From: Spiroplasma corruscae
GTDB lineage: Bacteria > Bacillota_I > Bacilli_A > Mycoplasmatales > Mycoplasmataceae
Direction: 5' to 3'
Assembly (NCBI RefSeq): GCF_002237575.1
Contig: NZ_CP022535.1
Coordinates: forward strand, 558,001 to 622,000
Length of the DNA: 64,000 bases
In this document: positions 1-11,399 of the stretch, piece after piece
How positions within the stretch are numbered: position 1 is the first letter of the stretch
Layout of the letters: every line of letters starts with the position of its first letter
Position numbers and translations under genes: made by a program
Notes under the pieces: model-generated
The model's database searches: none
What the model was told of the DNA's origin: nothing
What the model saw: the letters and a program-made list of their open reading frames with translations, nothing else

Positions 1-96
1 AATTGATTCATTTTGTTTGAAGATATCTTGTTCTTTACATACGTGTATTTTCATGTGCTTTTGGCAAAACTTAGGTGTAGATATTGGCGATTTCAT
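1..96 (-). CDS. Hypothetical protein, N-terminal part only
   Basis: Start of a minus-strand reading frame that runs off the left edge; 32 codons are visible, beginning MKSPISTPKFCQKH. The start is supported by a strong GGAGGA Shine-Dalgarno sequence four bases upstream of the ATG. The visible part has two cysteines and several lysines and histidines, without signal peptide or membrane segment. I do not recognise it. The interval between it and the next gene (97-223) is AT-rich and shows no gene. Confidence 0.5.
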   Translation of the reverse strand, partial: MKSPISTPKFCQKHMKIHVCKEQDIFKQNESI

Positions 97-223
97 TATG
101 TCCTCCAAGAATTATTTATTATTTAATTATACTATATAAATTTAAAATATAATACTTGTATATGTTTAAGTAATTAAAACAAGTAGGGGTTTTATAATAA
201 AAGAAAGATTTATAAAGATTTAA

Positions 224-1570
224 CTAATTATAGTCTTCATTCCCCTTTTTTCATTTATTTATTATTTGATCATTTGATAGATGCATATCGTCTTTTTTGA
301 TGTATTTTGATTGTGATACATTTTTCTCTTTATGCATTTGCAATGTATTTCCAGTAAAAATAACTTCTTTTCCATATTTATTTTTTAAATCATAAATTAA
401 ATCTTTGTTCACTTTTGAATATAAATCTTTAAACTTTTCTTCGTTTCATTCGTTAATTTCTTGTTGAACAAAGCTATTAATTTTATTTGTAAGGTTAGAC
501 AACCTTACCCCAATCAATAACACAGGTTCTCCTTCTCAAAGATCATAAAAGCATCTTTTAGCGACTGTAAAAATTTGTTCAACATCATTTGTAGGATTAA
601 TTATTTTTTCTTGTTTAGAGATATGTTTTTTTCTCTCTTGTTTAGAGTATACATTCTTATCTAAATTATTAAGACATTTTAAATTTATTGATATTACAGA
701 ACCAATTAAAAATCTTTTTTTAGCTCTATCAGATACTTTTGATGATAATTCAAAAATTAGTGATTCTAGTTCATTGTAATTTGTGGTTGTATAATTAAGA
801 GTCATTTCATTCCCTATTGATTTTAAATCATTATTTGTTTGAAGTAATTCATCATCACTTATACCATTTGCTCAATTTCATAATGTAATACCACGTTTTC
901 CTAATATTTTATATATAAAATCTTTATTAGAAAATGCCAAGTCTTTAATTGTTTTTATATTATTCTCTACTAGTATTCTCTCTGTTGCTTCGCCAACCAT
1001 GAACATATTTTTTATTTCTAATGGTCAAATTTTTGTTTCTATGTCTTTTTCAAGTAAAATACTTATTCCAGAAGGTTTTTTAAAATCAACTGCCATTTTT
1101 GCAAGAAACTTATTTGTACTAACACCAATTGAACAACTTAAATCAAAACTATTTTTTATATCATCAATAATTGTTTGAGCTAACTTTCTTACACTTCCAA
1201 ATCTTCGTCATATATTAGTGACATCTATATAACATTCATCAATCGAAGCTACTTCTATTTTTTTTGTATACTTATTAAATATTAAATCAAAAACTTTTTC
1301 TGAGAAATTTATATATAATTGAAAATCTGTGTGTACAATGTATAAGTCTTTGCATAATTTTTCAGCTTGAAATAATGGCATTCCTGCTTTTATACCAAAC
1401 CTTCTTGCATTGTAACTTGCTGTTAATATTATCGATCTTCTATTAGGAGAACTTACAATAAGATTTTTATCTTTTATTTTTTGGTTATTAGCCATATGAC
1501 ATCCAGCATAAAACGCATCCATATCTAATAAAAAAATTACTTTTTTACTTTTTTGATTACTATTTACCAT
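224..1570 (-). CDS. dinB: Y-family DNA polymerase (DNA polymerase IV)
   Basis: Error-prone translesion polymerase. Reading TGA as Trp gives 448 residues. Near the N-terminus is the LLDMDAFYAG motif (metal-binding Asp and the Tyr steric gate region), and around residue 115 the catalytic SIDECYIDV motif. A helix-hairpin-helix and little-finger region follows, with the GVRLSNL strand typical of DinB close to the C-terminus. The C-terminal tail is lysine-rich. The start overlaps the end of tlyA by 11 bases and has no clear Shine-Dalgarno, so translation is probably coupled. It is the last gene of the xse-dxs-tlyA run. Confidence 0.9.
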
Positions 1571-2366
1571 AAAAATTCGTTCAACATTCTTTCACTAGAT
1601 TTTCAACATTTGATAGGTTATAATTTAAATCATTCTTTTTAATAATATAACATATATATTCTATATTTTTCTTTTTATTACCTAATATAGGAGATCAATA
1701 TATATCCTTTATTGAAAATCCATTTATTTTTGCATATTCAATTACTCTTGTAATTGCTTTAATATGTGATTCCTTCGAATTAATTTTCCCATTTTTTACA
1801 TCTTCTTTATCACACTCGAATTGAGGTTTTATTAAAACTACACCAGTTGTATCATTTTGTATAAGTTTTGAAAGTGGTTCTAAAATTTTGCTAATAGATA
1901 TAAAACTTACATCACAACAAAAAAAATCAATTTCCTTATTTACCATTTCCTTTTTTATATATCTAAAATTAGTATTTTCTAATGAACATACCCTATTGTC
2001 ATTTCTTAATTTTCAGTCTAATTGGTTTGTTCCAACATCAACTGCAAAAACATAACTAGCATTATTTTGTAAACAGCAATCTGTAAAACCACCAGTTGAA
2101 CTACCAATATCAAGACACACTTTACCATTTAAATTAATTTTTCATTTTTTAATTGCTGCATCTAGTTTTTTTCCTGCCCTACTTACAAATTCCATTTCTT
2201 CATGATTAATATTTATTTTTATTTTCTCTTTATTAAACATTGTTCCTGGTTTAGTAATTTTTTCATTATTTACTATGACTTTACCATCCATTATTAAACT
2301 TCTAGCTTTGTTCTTGTTTTCTACAAAATCTAAATTTAACAATATTTGATCTAGCCTTTCTTTCAT
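1560..2366 (-). CDS. tlyA: TlyA-family rRNA 2'-O-methyltransferase / hemolysin-like
   Basis: 268 residues, the usual family length. Residues 1-62 form an S4 RNA-binding domain (MKERLDQILLNL, then RSLIMDGKVIVN). This is followed by the linker EFVSRAGKKLDAAI and an FtsJ-like Rossmann methyltransferase domain with the DFFCCDVSFISI strand and IKPQFE near residue 180. The known family members methylate 16S and 23S rRNA; some were named hemolysins. Strong GGAG ribosome site. Lies between an unknown gene and dinB, with TGA codons read as Trp between its two blocks. Confidence 0.88.
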
Positions 2367-2375
2367 AAACTCTCC

Positions 2376-3350
2376 TTAAAATTTCTTTTTTTTATACTTA
2401 TATTTTCTTAAATTTAGTCTTTTAATATTATTTGATCTATCAAGATTTTCATATAATGCATTTTCTTCTTTTATAGCATCTTTAATTCGTGAAAAAATCT
2501 CTGAACCATAAGTTGTGATAAAACTTTGTTTTAGTTTCTTTAATCTGTTCATAAATTTAGAATATGATAATGAAAATGATTTAGTCAAATTTAGTTTATG
2601 GTAATTACCATCCTTCAAAGTTTTTTTTATGGTTGATATAATGTTTTGTTTTTGTTCTTCAGTATCAACTACAAAATCTCTTTGACTATCTAATATTTCC
2701 TTACCTTCAGTCTTATAATCTACCAAAAGGTTATCAAAGTGTTCTACTTTTATTTTTACTGGATTATTAGTTAGTTTACTTTCGAAATCTTTAAAAGTAT
2801 TAAAAATATTATCTTTATCTTGAATAACTTTATCATCTATAATATCGGTTTTATGAGTACTTATTTTTTCTTCATTTAACTTCTCATTATTAAATACACT
2901 TTCATCAACAGTTAGTTCTTGCGTTGGTTCTTGAATAACAGGTTCAGATAAATTAAGAATGTTTTTTTTATAAGTTTTTGCTGGAACTGGTTCTGGTCTC
3001 TTAATAACTTTGACATTTACAACTATAGGTTTTTTATTTTCATTTATTAAATCATCAAATTCCAAAGTGTAGTATGTAGGATAATCATCATACATTTGTT
3101 TATTAAATACGTTAAGTTCTCTAATTAATGTTTCTTCAGTTCCTTCTGGAACAATAATATGTTCTTCATATTCCTTAACTATTTCTTTATCAACTTGTCT
3201 TTTAAGGTGCAGAATTCTTCTCAACTCTTCAATGTCTTTTAATGTAGCATTTTTTTCTTTAGTAGTTAAACCTTCTAAAATATTATTAAATTCTCTATCT
3301 TTATAAAGTTTTTCTAAAAAATAGTTTCTATCCGCTATTTTATTTTCCAT
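2376..3350 (-). CDS. Hypothetical charged protein
   Basis: 324 residues with no TGA codon. Very rich in Lys, Glu, Asp and Asn; no signal peptide or membrane segment. The N-terminal 80 residues look helical, the middle (about 120-200) is low-complexity and acidic, and the end is strongly basic, closing with a run KYKYKKKKF that suggests nucleic-acid or membrane-surface contact. It begins two bases before the dxs stop and ends ten bases before tlyA, so it is a member of that operon. I do not recognise a family. Confidence 0.75.
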   Translation of the reverse strand: MENKIADRNYFLEKLYKDREFNNILEGLTTKEKNATLKDIEELRRILHLKRQVDKEIVKEYEEHIIVPEGTEETLIRELNVFNKQMYDDYPTYYTLEFDDLINENKKPIVVNVKVIKRPEPVPAKTYKKNILNLSEPVIQEPTQELTVDESVFNNEKLNEEKISTHKTDIIDDKVIQDKDNIFNTFKDFESKLTNNPVKIKVEHFDNLLVDYKTEGKEILDSQRDFVVDTEEQKQNIISTIKKTLKDGNYHKLNLTKSFSLSYSKFMNRLKKLKQSFITTYGSEIFSRIKDAIKEENALYENLDRSNNIKRLNLRKYKYKKKKF

Positions 3351-3352
3351 CT

Positions 3353-4990
3353 TTAACCTTCCTTAAGAATAAAATTAAATATATAATCAATATCTAAACG
3401 CGCTTCTTTTAATAGTTCCTTCATACTTCCATGCATTACATTGTTACTTTTTAAATTAAAATTATAAATATTTTCTTTATTTTTAAAATAAGCAATAATT
3501 TTTTCATACAATGAACCTGTTTCATATACTTCTTCGTATACGTATATATTATTATATCTATTTTGTTCCAATATTTTAATATCAAATGGCTTAATAAATC
3601 TTGCATTTACTAAGTTTATGTTTAAATTATTTTTTAAAATATAATCTTTAAAATCCTTCAATATATTTCCATATGCCATTAGAACTTTCTTGTTGTTTTT
3701 ATTATAAATTAGATAATCTCATTCACCAATTTTTATTTTTTTGATTTGTTTAGATATCGGTAATTCTTTATTTTCGTACCTTAAAAAAAATACTTTATTA
3801 GTATTTTCATAAAGAAGTTTTGTAAGTTGTTTTACGTCGTTTTCATCATAAGGATTACAAATAACGCTATTTTGAATATTTGATGCAATAGATATATCAT
3901 AAATTCCGTGGTGACTGACTCCCCCACTATAACTTAAACCTCCCCTATCTATTAAAAACCCAACAGGATTATTATTTCTAGCTACGTCATGTATTAATTG
4001 ATCCACACATCTTTGTAAAAATGTGGAATAAATTGACACAAATACTTTTTTGTTGGTGTTACTAATAGCATTTGCTGTTAATACTATAGTTTCTTCATTT
4101 ATGCCCATATCAATAACATTATTATAAAACTTTTCTTTTAAGTGATGGAAATTTGATGGTTTTAGCATTGATGCTGATAATAAATAATCATCATTTGTAA
4201 AATAATTTGTTATTTCTTCAGAAATTGCAACAGTATAGCTTTTATTTTTAACTTCTTCTACAGAGTGGTTAAAAATTAATGGTTTATTTCCTGTATAACC
4301 TAATGCTTTTTTAGTCTTAAAATGTATTAAAACATGATTTTTGATTGTCTCAACTTTATTAAGGCAATCAAAAATATTAGTAAAGTTATTACCATTTTCA
4401 CAAAAAATATAATTAATTCCTAATGACTTGCAGTATGAATCTATGCTATTTAATCTAGGTGTTTCAGTTCCAATTGATTCTTCATTATCATTTAAAAAAA
4501 TTATAACTTTACTTTTAGATTTTCCTAAGTTAAGTAATGCTCCGTGTGAATATGAGGTAAAAAATGCTGCATCTCCAATTGTTACTACAATATTTTTCTT
4601 AACATTGATTATTCCATAACCAACTGCGTATGCTAATGCAGTCGATGAATGACCAGAACTAATTCAATCTAAGTCACTTTCTTTAAATTCTTGAAAATTA
4701 CTTAAACCATTTTTATCTTTTAATGTTTCAAACTTTTTATAACCATTAACCAATAGTTTAAATACATGAGATTGATGACCGGTATCGAATAAAATCATAC
4801 TATCGTCTATATTAAAAAAAACAAAAAAGGCAATTGTTAGTTCAACAACACCTAAATTGCTTCCAATATGACCATTTTTCTTTTGAATAAAATTAGATAA
4901 ATATTCTCTTATTACACTTGCGAATTTTTCTAACTCTTTTAAGTTTTTGTTTTTATATAAATTCTTATAACCTATTTCATCATCTAACAT
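3353..4990 (-). CDS. dxs: 1-deoxy-D-xylulose-5-phosphate synthase
   Basis: Thiamine-diphosphate enzyme joining pyruvate and glyceraldehyde-3-phosphate, the first step of the MEP isoprenoid route and a precursor source for thiamine and pyridoxal. Seen: GHIGSNLGVVELT near residue 40, DTGHQSHVFKLL, SGHSS after a UGA-Trp, the ThDP motif beginning IGDA near residue 140 and NDNEESIG. The C-terminal transketolase-like domain (residues about 275-545) carries FLIDRGG. At 545 residues it is shorter than the usual 620-640. AAAGG ribosome site. No other MEP gene is in the window. Confidence 0.9.
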
Positions 4991-5015
4991 AACACTACCT
5001 TTATTTCTATATTAT

Positions 5016-5213
5016 CTAAAAATCACTTACTTTATTATCATCCATAACTTTCTTAACTTCACCTTCTAAATTTGTAAGTAAATCTTTAGCTTCTTTAATT
5101 AGTTCATTACCTTTTTTAAATAACTCAATTGAGTCTTCCATTTTAGTTGCTGGATCATTTAATTTATTAGATATATCCTTAATTTCATCAATTAGTTCAT
5201 TAAATTTGTTCAT
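5016..5213 (-). CDS. xseB: Exodeoxyribonuclease VII small subunit
   Basis: 65-residue helical protein beginning [13 protein letters not shown], with the family pattern (MEDSIELFKKGNELIKEA). It assembles in several copies on XseA to form the single-strand exonuclease. An ATG 13 codons further upstream also lies in frame, but the chosen start follows a GAGG Shine-Dalgarno at a proper distance. It overlaps the 3' end of xseA by 14 bases. Confidence 0.9.
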   Translation of the reverse strand: MNKFNELIDEIKDISNKLNDPATKMEDSIELFKKGNELIKEAKDLLTNLEGEVKKVMDDNKVSDF

Positions 5214-6552
5214 TATTTTTTCCTCTCTTTTCGATTTGAATTTCTTTTTCACCGTCAGCTAATGTTATATTTATTATATCAATATTATTAAGTTCCACTA
5301 CACTTCTTATAATTTTTTTATCGTCTTTTAATATAGCGTAACCTTTTTTTAATATAAAAGATGTGTCGTGAAGTTTTATAATTTGTTCATAGTTCATTAA
5401 ACTTGCTTTATATTTCTCAATATTTCTTATTACTACTGAGTTTATCTTATTTTCACTAAATTGAAGCTCATTATTACTTTGTTTAATTCTGTTATTAATA
5501 GTTTCACAATATGATTTACTTATTCAATTCAAATTCTCTTTTGTCTTATTAATTATTTTAATAATATTATTAGTAATGCTATTTGATAAAATATTTAAAT
5601 TAGTATTGTTTTTGTTTAGTTTATTAGTAAGACTTTCTCTATTTTTTAATAATACATTGTCTAAAAAAATACTATAATTTGATGTATGTTTTTTTAATAT
5701 TTGACCAAAATTAATTAGTTTACTATTTAGATTGTTTATTAAATAGATTTTATCTTGGGTAGCTTTTTCTCCTGCAGCCGTTGGCGTTGAAGCTCTTAAG
5801 TCCGCTACATAGTCTGAAAGAGTTACATCTGCATCATGACCAATTCCTGTTATAATTGGGATTTTACTGTTGTGTATAGCTTCTAAAACTTCCATTTCAT
5901 TAAAGCTTCATAAGTCTTCATAACTTCCACCACCTCTACCAACTATTAAAACATCTAACTTAATATTAAAATTATTTGCTTGTTTAATTTTCTTTGCTAT
6001 ATCTTTAGCACTTTCATCACCTTGAACTAAAGCTGGAAATATATAAATATTAACTATTGAATATCTTCGCTTAATAGTTGTTATTAAATCATTAACCGCA
6101 TCACCAGTTGCAGCAGTTACAATACCAATATTTTTAGGCAATAATGGTATAGGTTTTTTAAGTGAACTATCGAATCACCCTTTGCTTTCTAATTCCTTAT
6201 ATCTTTTTTCGTATTTTAAAGCTAATGCTCCAATACCACCTATCTCAATATTAGTGGCAATAAATGTAATTTTACAAGTTTTAGAATATAAAGAAAGACT
6301 TCCAACAGCTGTGATTTCAGTACCTTCATTTATATCTAAATCAAGAAATTTATGAGCGTTAAACTTCCACATAGCACAATCAATTTTTGCATCAACTTCT
6401 TTTAATGAAAAATATATATGACCCATTTTATTAAATGTTAGGTTTGCAACTTCCCCTTTTATTTTAATTTCTTTAAAATTGTTGTTATTTTCAATATGAC
6501 TTTTTATTAGTTCATTTATCTCACTAACTTTAAAGATACTTTCTTTTTCCAT
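5200..6552 (-). CDS. xseA: Exodeoxyribonuclease VII large subunit
   Basis: 450 residues after reading three TGA codons as Trp. Residues 1-100 are the OB-fold ([20 protein letters not shown]) that binds single-stranded DNA. The catalytic core follows with [31 protein letters not shown] and [20 protein letters not shown] long coiled coil then leads to a C-terminal segment with KGYAILKD. Strong AAGGAG ribosome site. Forms the exonuclease VII complex with the overlapping xseB. Confidence 0.93.
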
Positions 6553-6560
6553 CTTTCTCC

Positions 6561-8069
6561 TTATAAAAAACTAAGTTTTTCAATGCTATTTTTTAATTTG
6601 CTATAAAATTCAAAAATTTCAAGAGCCTCCAATTGTGAAATTTCTTTTTGTTTTAGTTTCAACTTAAACTCATTTTGATATGCAATGAAGTATTTATTTA
6701 ATTCACTAATGTTAAGCCCTCTTATTTTTGCTTTGATATTACTTTCCTGTTCTTTACTTATTGATTCCTTCCTTACTTTAACATTATCGATATTTTTTTC
6801 AAAAAAATTTATAAAGGTATTAAAACTTTTTTTAATTTTTTTGGTATCTAGATCAAGGAGGTCGAAATTCTCTTCAATTGTTATTTCAGTTATTAATTGA
6901 GTATAGTTTTTATAGTTATTTTTTATGTTCATTTCCTTTAATGGTGAAGTGTAAATTATTTTTAAATCTTCTTCAACTAAATTGTTATTATCGGTTATTG
7001 AATATTTATGATTTTTATTAGAATTAATTTCTGCATTTTTATAACTTTTTTTTTCTTTTATTTCTTCTTTCTTATAATTTACATTTGATTTATCTAATAT
7101 TTCTTCTCAATATTTATTTAACACGTCTTTATCGATATTTACATTTTTTGTAATCATTTCATTTTTATCAATTAGTAATTTGTTTGAATTTAAGAACTTA
7201 ATTAATGACTCTAAGTCTTCAAAATTTTTTTTATTTAATAAATCAATAAAAGTTAAATAATTATTATTAATTGATAAAATTGAACAATTATTTTCAAATA
7301 ATAACTTTAAAAATAATAAACTATTTAAAAAGTAGTTTTGATAGTTATAAATTTTAGTAATGTTAAAATCGATTACAACTAATGAATTAGGTTTTATTAA
7401 ACTTTTTATTTTTAAAAACTTGTTTGAATAATCATTGATATGTTTTTCTACATTTTTAGAAGAGAAAGTATCTAATAATTCATCAATATAACAATTTCAT
7501 ACTCTATGAATTTCATCATCAAAATTACTTAACTGATTATTATTAATTTCAATAAAATAATTATAGTCAAATTTATAATAATCATTAACAAAATCCTTTT
7601 TTAATTTATATAAAAAATTATTTGAATTAAATAGTTCTTTATGAAAATGTTTATTCAAATCATCGATATTTCTTATAAAAACACTGTCTACATGTTTTTT
7701 TAAATTATTAATATTTTTTTCATAATATAATTTTTTATCATCTTTTATTTTTTGTAAAGTAAAAAAAATAATTTGATCAAAACTATTTTTTCTAAGATTG
7801 TCATTAGTGTCCTTAATGTAATTATTAAAATTTTTTTCAAGATTAATATCTATGTTTAATTTTTTATTTTCATTTTTTAAAAAGTTATAAGTAACAAAAC
7901 TATCATAAATTTTTTCTAAATACTTTTTCTTACTATCAATATTTTCACTGAATTTTGATTCTAAAAAATATTTATGAAAACCACAATAAATATTATTTTT
8001 TAACTTAAGAAAAAACTTTTTTAATATATTATAAAAATTATTTTTTATAATTAAGAAATTACTATCCAT
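6561..8069 (-). CDS. Hypothetical large helical protein
   Basis: 502 residues with very high Asn, Lys, Phe and Ile content and no predicted signal or membrane segment. I followed the frame through the middle third and found only TGA (Trp) codons, no TAA or TAG. It starts MDSNFLIIKNNFYN with a GAGG site that overlaps the nusB stop. It sits between nusB and xseA, where many Firmicutes have folD or xseA directly. Function unknown; possibly a structural or DNA-associated protein private to this lineage. Confidence 0.7.
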
Positions 8070-8080
8070 ATTAACCTCTA

Positions 8081-8479
8081 CTAAATTTTATCAAGAATAG
8101 CATTAACGAAACTGGTTTCTCAACTAGGTAAGTAACTTCTTGATAAGTCTATACTCTCGTTAATTACAACTGTTTTTGGTGTTATATTATTTTTAATTTC
8201 AAAAGCTCCGTTTATAAGTATTGCCTTAATTATATTTGGTATTCTTTTTCATTTTCAGTTTTCACTAAGATTATTCTCACATAATTCAATTAATTCCTTT
8301 AATTGATCGCATATTTTAAATGCATGTTCTTCAAACTCTACACTAATATCAATTAATTGGAATCCATCAATTACTTCTTGTTTAATATTAGTTTTTTCTT
8401 CTAATAAAAAATATCTATATAGTAGTTGTATAGTATTTTGTCTTCTTTTCTTTAAATAATTAATACTAGTGCTATTCAT
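8081..8479 (-). CDS. nusB: Transcription antitermination factor NusB
   Basis: 132 residues, all helical. The family pattern is visible: RRQNTIQLLYRYFL at the N-terminus, then after two UGA-Trp codons IPNIIKAILINGAFEI, VVINESIDLSRSY and SWETSFVNAILDKI at the end. NusB binds boxA RNA with NusE in rRNA antitermination. GGGGAG ribosome site. Next to xse genes as in many Firmicutes. Confidence 0.9.
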
Positions 8480-8496
8480 TTTTCAATACTCCCCGA

Positions 8497-9546
8497 CTAT
8501 ACAAACTTTATAAAATCTACTCCAAATATTATGGTGCTAATTTGATTCCCTTCCTTACTATTATCAGATTGTAATTTTGAGATACTTATTAAATTAGTTA
8601 AATATTTTTTATCATGCGTTGCTGAATAATATACAAATTCTTCTGGTGTAGATAACTGTAATTTATATGTATAATCTCCACTAGAGTTTCTCATTAATTT
8701 TAATGAAAGTAACATTTCGAAATCATTTGCTGAAATATTAAATTTTTTATATATAGAGAAAAACAATCCTTTAACAACAGTATTAATTGATGAATAGTAG
8801 TTTTTTAACTCTTCATCGCTAATATTTTCACTTATATTTGAAACAACCTTAAAACTATCTCTAAATTGATCATCTATTTTTAATATATAAGTATTTGAAT
8901 TTGCCTCTTTGGTAGTATTAGGATTTTTAATTAATCCACTTAATTTTCTTGAGCCGTCTTTATCGCTAAATAAAGGTTTATTAGTAATGTTAAAGTCTAA
9001 AAAACTACTACTATAATCACCATCACCTATTTTATATTTAAAATAGAAAACTATTGATTCGGATTTTTCCGTAATTTCATTATTAATAAAGCTAAAATCT
9101 AGATATTTTTTTATATTTTTAATATAATTACTTGAATCACTACTTGAATCACTACTTGAATTACTACTTGAATCAATGATTAAACTATCATTATTTTGAT
9201 TTGCGTAAATTTGAAAATTTATTTTATTTTTATAAAAATTAAGATTACTTATTACTTCTTGGTCTTGATTTAGTATTATTTCTGATGAATCAAAATCACT
9301 AAATCTGAAACCGATTAGTTTAATTAATTCTTTATACAATGATACCCCATTTTCTTTTTTATCTTTTAAGTTTAAATCATCAATACTAATTGATTTAAAG
9401 CTTTTAAAATTTCATAGACGAGAAATATCGCTTGGAGATTTGTATGTATTATCAACAGGCACCTCACAACTTACAATTAAACTTGTTGAAGTAGTTATAG
9501 TTGAAAAACCTAATACACTAAACATAATTTTCTTAAATAAATTCAT
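8497..9546 (-). CDS. Lipoprotein with Ser-Asp repeat
   Basis: 349 residues. The start at the AAGGTGG site gives an N-terminal signal MNLFKKIMFSVLGFSTITT with a lipobox ending LIVSC, so a surface lipoprotein is expected. Around residue 130 there is a low-complexity SSSDSSSDSS stretch encoded by a 12-bp tandem repeat. The remainder is soluble, mixed alpha/beta and unrecognised. A TGA codon near residue 54 is read as Trp; without it the signal peptide would be missed. Confidence 0.8.
9125..9174. repeat. 12-bp tandem repeat inside lipoprotein gene
   Basis: Nearly four copies of a 12-bp unit (CTTGAATCACTA on the plus strand) encode the Ser-Ser-Asp-Ser type repeat. The unit length is a multiple of three, so slippage would change protein length without breaking the frame. 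Confidence 0.8.
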
Positions 9547-9584
9547 TAAATCCACCTTTTCATATATATATTATCATAATATAA

Positions 9585-10490
9585 TTATTCTTTAATCAAT
9601 ACTTTGAACGGATCTGTAAATTTAGATTCGTTCAACATTTTTATTTCATCTTTATATGGACAAAAGTCACCAATTCATGGTGTTTCTAAAACTATTGGTA
9701 TTTGACTAAAAAGTGGATTATGTACTATTTTATTAAGTGATTCAAAACCTATTTTCCCATATCCAATATTATGATGACGATCTTTATGACTATTTAACTC
9801 ATTTTTACTATCATTCAAGTGTATAGCTAGAAGTCTATTAATGCCAATTATTTTATTAAATTCCTCAATAACACCATCTAAATTGTTTTTAATATCATAT
9901 CCTGCATCATTAATATGACAAGTATCAATACATACACCTAATTTTGATGTGCTTTTAGCGTTATTAAATATATATTTAAAATCTTCAAATTTTGTACATA
10001 TTTCAGTTCCTTTTCCTGACATAGTTTCTAATGCTATTTTAATATCTATATTTATAATTTCTGGGTCTAAGAGAACTGTATCAAGACCTTTTATTAAACT
10101 ATCCAATCCTTTTTCTAATGATGCTCCTACGGTCGCTCCAGGGTGTAATACAAGGGTTTTAACACCTATTTCACCTAATCTTATGATTTCTTCTTTTAAT
10201 AATCTAATGCCTAAATCATATGTCTCAGGCTTAATAGTATTTGCTAAATTAATAGTGTAAGGTCCATGACAAATTAATTTATCTTTATTTATCTTATATT
10301 CTTTTAAAAGAGAGTTAAATTGCTCAATATTTAACTTATTGGTTTCGGTTCTTCTAGTGTTTTGTGGTGCCCCTGTAAAAAACATAAAGGTATTTGCCCC
10401 ATTATCAATAGCTTCCATTACACTACCTATTAAGTATTTATTAGCTGCATTCATACCGACGTGGCAACCTAAATAATATTTATTATTCAT
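9585..10490 (-). CDS. nfo: Deoxyribonuclease IV (AP endonuclease)
   Basis: 301 residues, TIM-barrel Zn-dependent endonuclease acting 5' to abasic sites in base excision repair. Metal ligands seen: GCHVGM at the N-terminus (His), CHGPYTINLA (His near 70), TLVLHPGA (His), IALETMSGKG (Glu), CIDTCHINDAGYD (Asp, His), AIHLNDSKNELNSHKDRHHNIG, and VLETPW, whose Trp is a UGA codon, near the end. AAGGAG ribosome site. Its start overlaps ribF by eight bases. Confidence 0.95.
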
Positions 10491-11382
10491 ATGTCTCCTT
10501 ATTTATTTTTAATAATTTAATAAAACTAACATCATTTTTTAATAATAATATTAATTCATCAAGTGAATTGACCTTAATCCCATTTCTTATCCATTTTACC
10601 GGTTCGATTGTTACTTTCCAACCATATATTTCTTTATCAAAATCAAATAAATTTACCTCAAATACATCTTGATCTAATTCATTTTTTCAATAACAACCTG
10701 CTCCAATGAAAATATAATCAAGATTTTCTATATACACTTTACAAGCATACACCCCATGATTAATAAGCAACTTATTATCTTTATTAAAAACAATATTTAT
10801 TGTAGGAAATCCTATTTTTCTACCAAGTTGTTTCCCTTTTTCAACAATTCCATCAAACATATACATTAATTTATTATTTATTTTAAATTCTTCAAACTTA
10901 TTTTCTTTTATTAGTTGAATGTTGTTATATTTATATGATTTTAATTTAAAGTCACCAAATAATAAATTATTTGTACTGAAGTTATTTACAAAAAAGTCGG
11001 TATTAAATATTTTACATTCATAATAGTTATTAGCTATAACGGTTTTTTTTATAGATAATTCATTTACTATATTGTTAAAGAGGTCCTTTTGATCAAAATT
11101 TAAATAATTTTCATTGTAGTCATAAATAATAACATTATCAATTTTTTGACGTTTTGCTATTTTAATAATATTTTTAGTATTAAAAATTCCATTATTTAAG
11201 AAATTTTTTCTAAATAATAATATTGAAGATTTTAACTTTAGCTTTTTACTTTTATTTTTTAAATATTCGATTTGTTTATCTTCAAAATCATCCCAATTCT
11301 TAAAATCGCCAATTAAAGCGATATTATCTTCAATATTAACTTTAATTTTTATAAGATAATTAAAATAGTGTACCCTTGTCAT
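10483..11382 (-). CDS. ribF: RibF-like riboflavin kinase with degenerate FAD synthetase domain
   Basis: 299 residues. The C-terminal third is a recognisable riboflavin kinase: GIVEKGKQLGRKIGFPTINI, then HGVYACKVYI, which phosphorylates riboflavin to FMN. The N-terminal half aligns in length to the FAD synthetase (adenylyltransferase) domain. Where the usual GxFDGVHxGH signature should stand it reads IGDFKNWDDFEDKQIEYL, without the His-x-Gly-His, so that activity is doubtful. Its start is an ATG 17 bases after the small membrane gene. Overlaps nfo by eight bases. Confidence 0.82.
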
Positions 11383-11399
11383 TTATTCACCTAAGAAAT

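Noticed and set aside
536-1570. Broken or split polymerase gene
   Set aside because: The interruptions are TGA codons, read as Trp throughout this genome; with that code the gene is intact. The same applies to tlyA, tkt, the large lipoproteins and the transporters.
6685-6900. Plus-strand reading frames inside minus-strand genes (also at 9949, 12413 on the minus strand inside plsY, 23136, 37140 and 55909)
   Set aside because: They lie opposite well-supported genes and have hydrophobic low-complexity translations typical of antisense frames of AT-rich genes; no ribosome sites.
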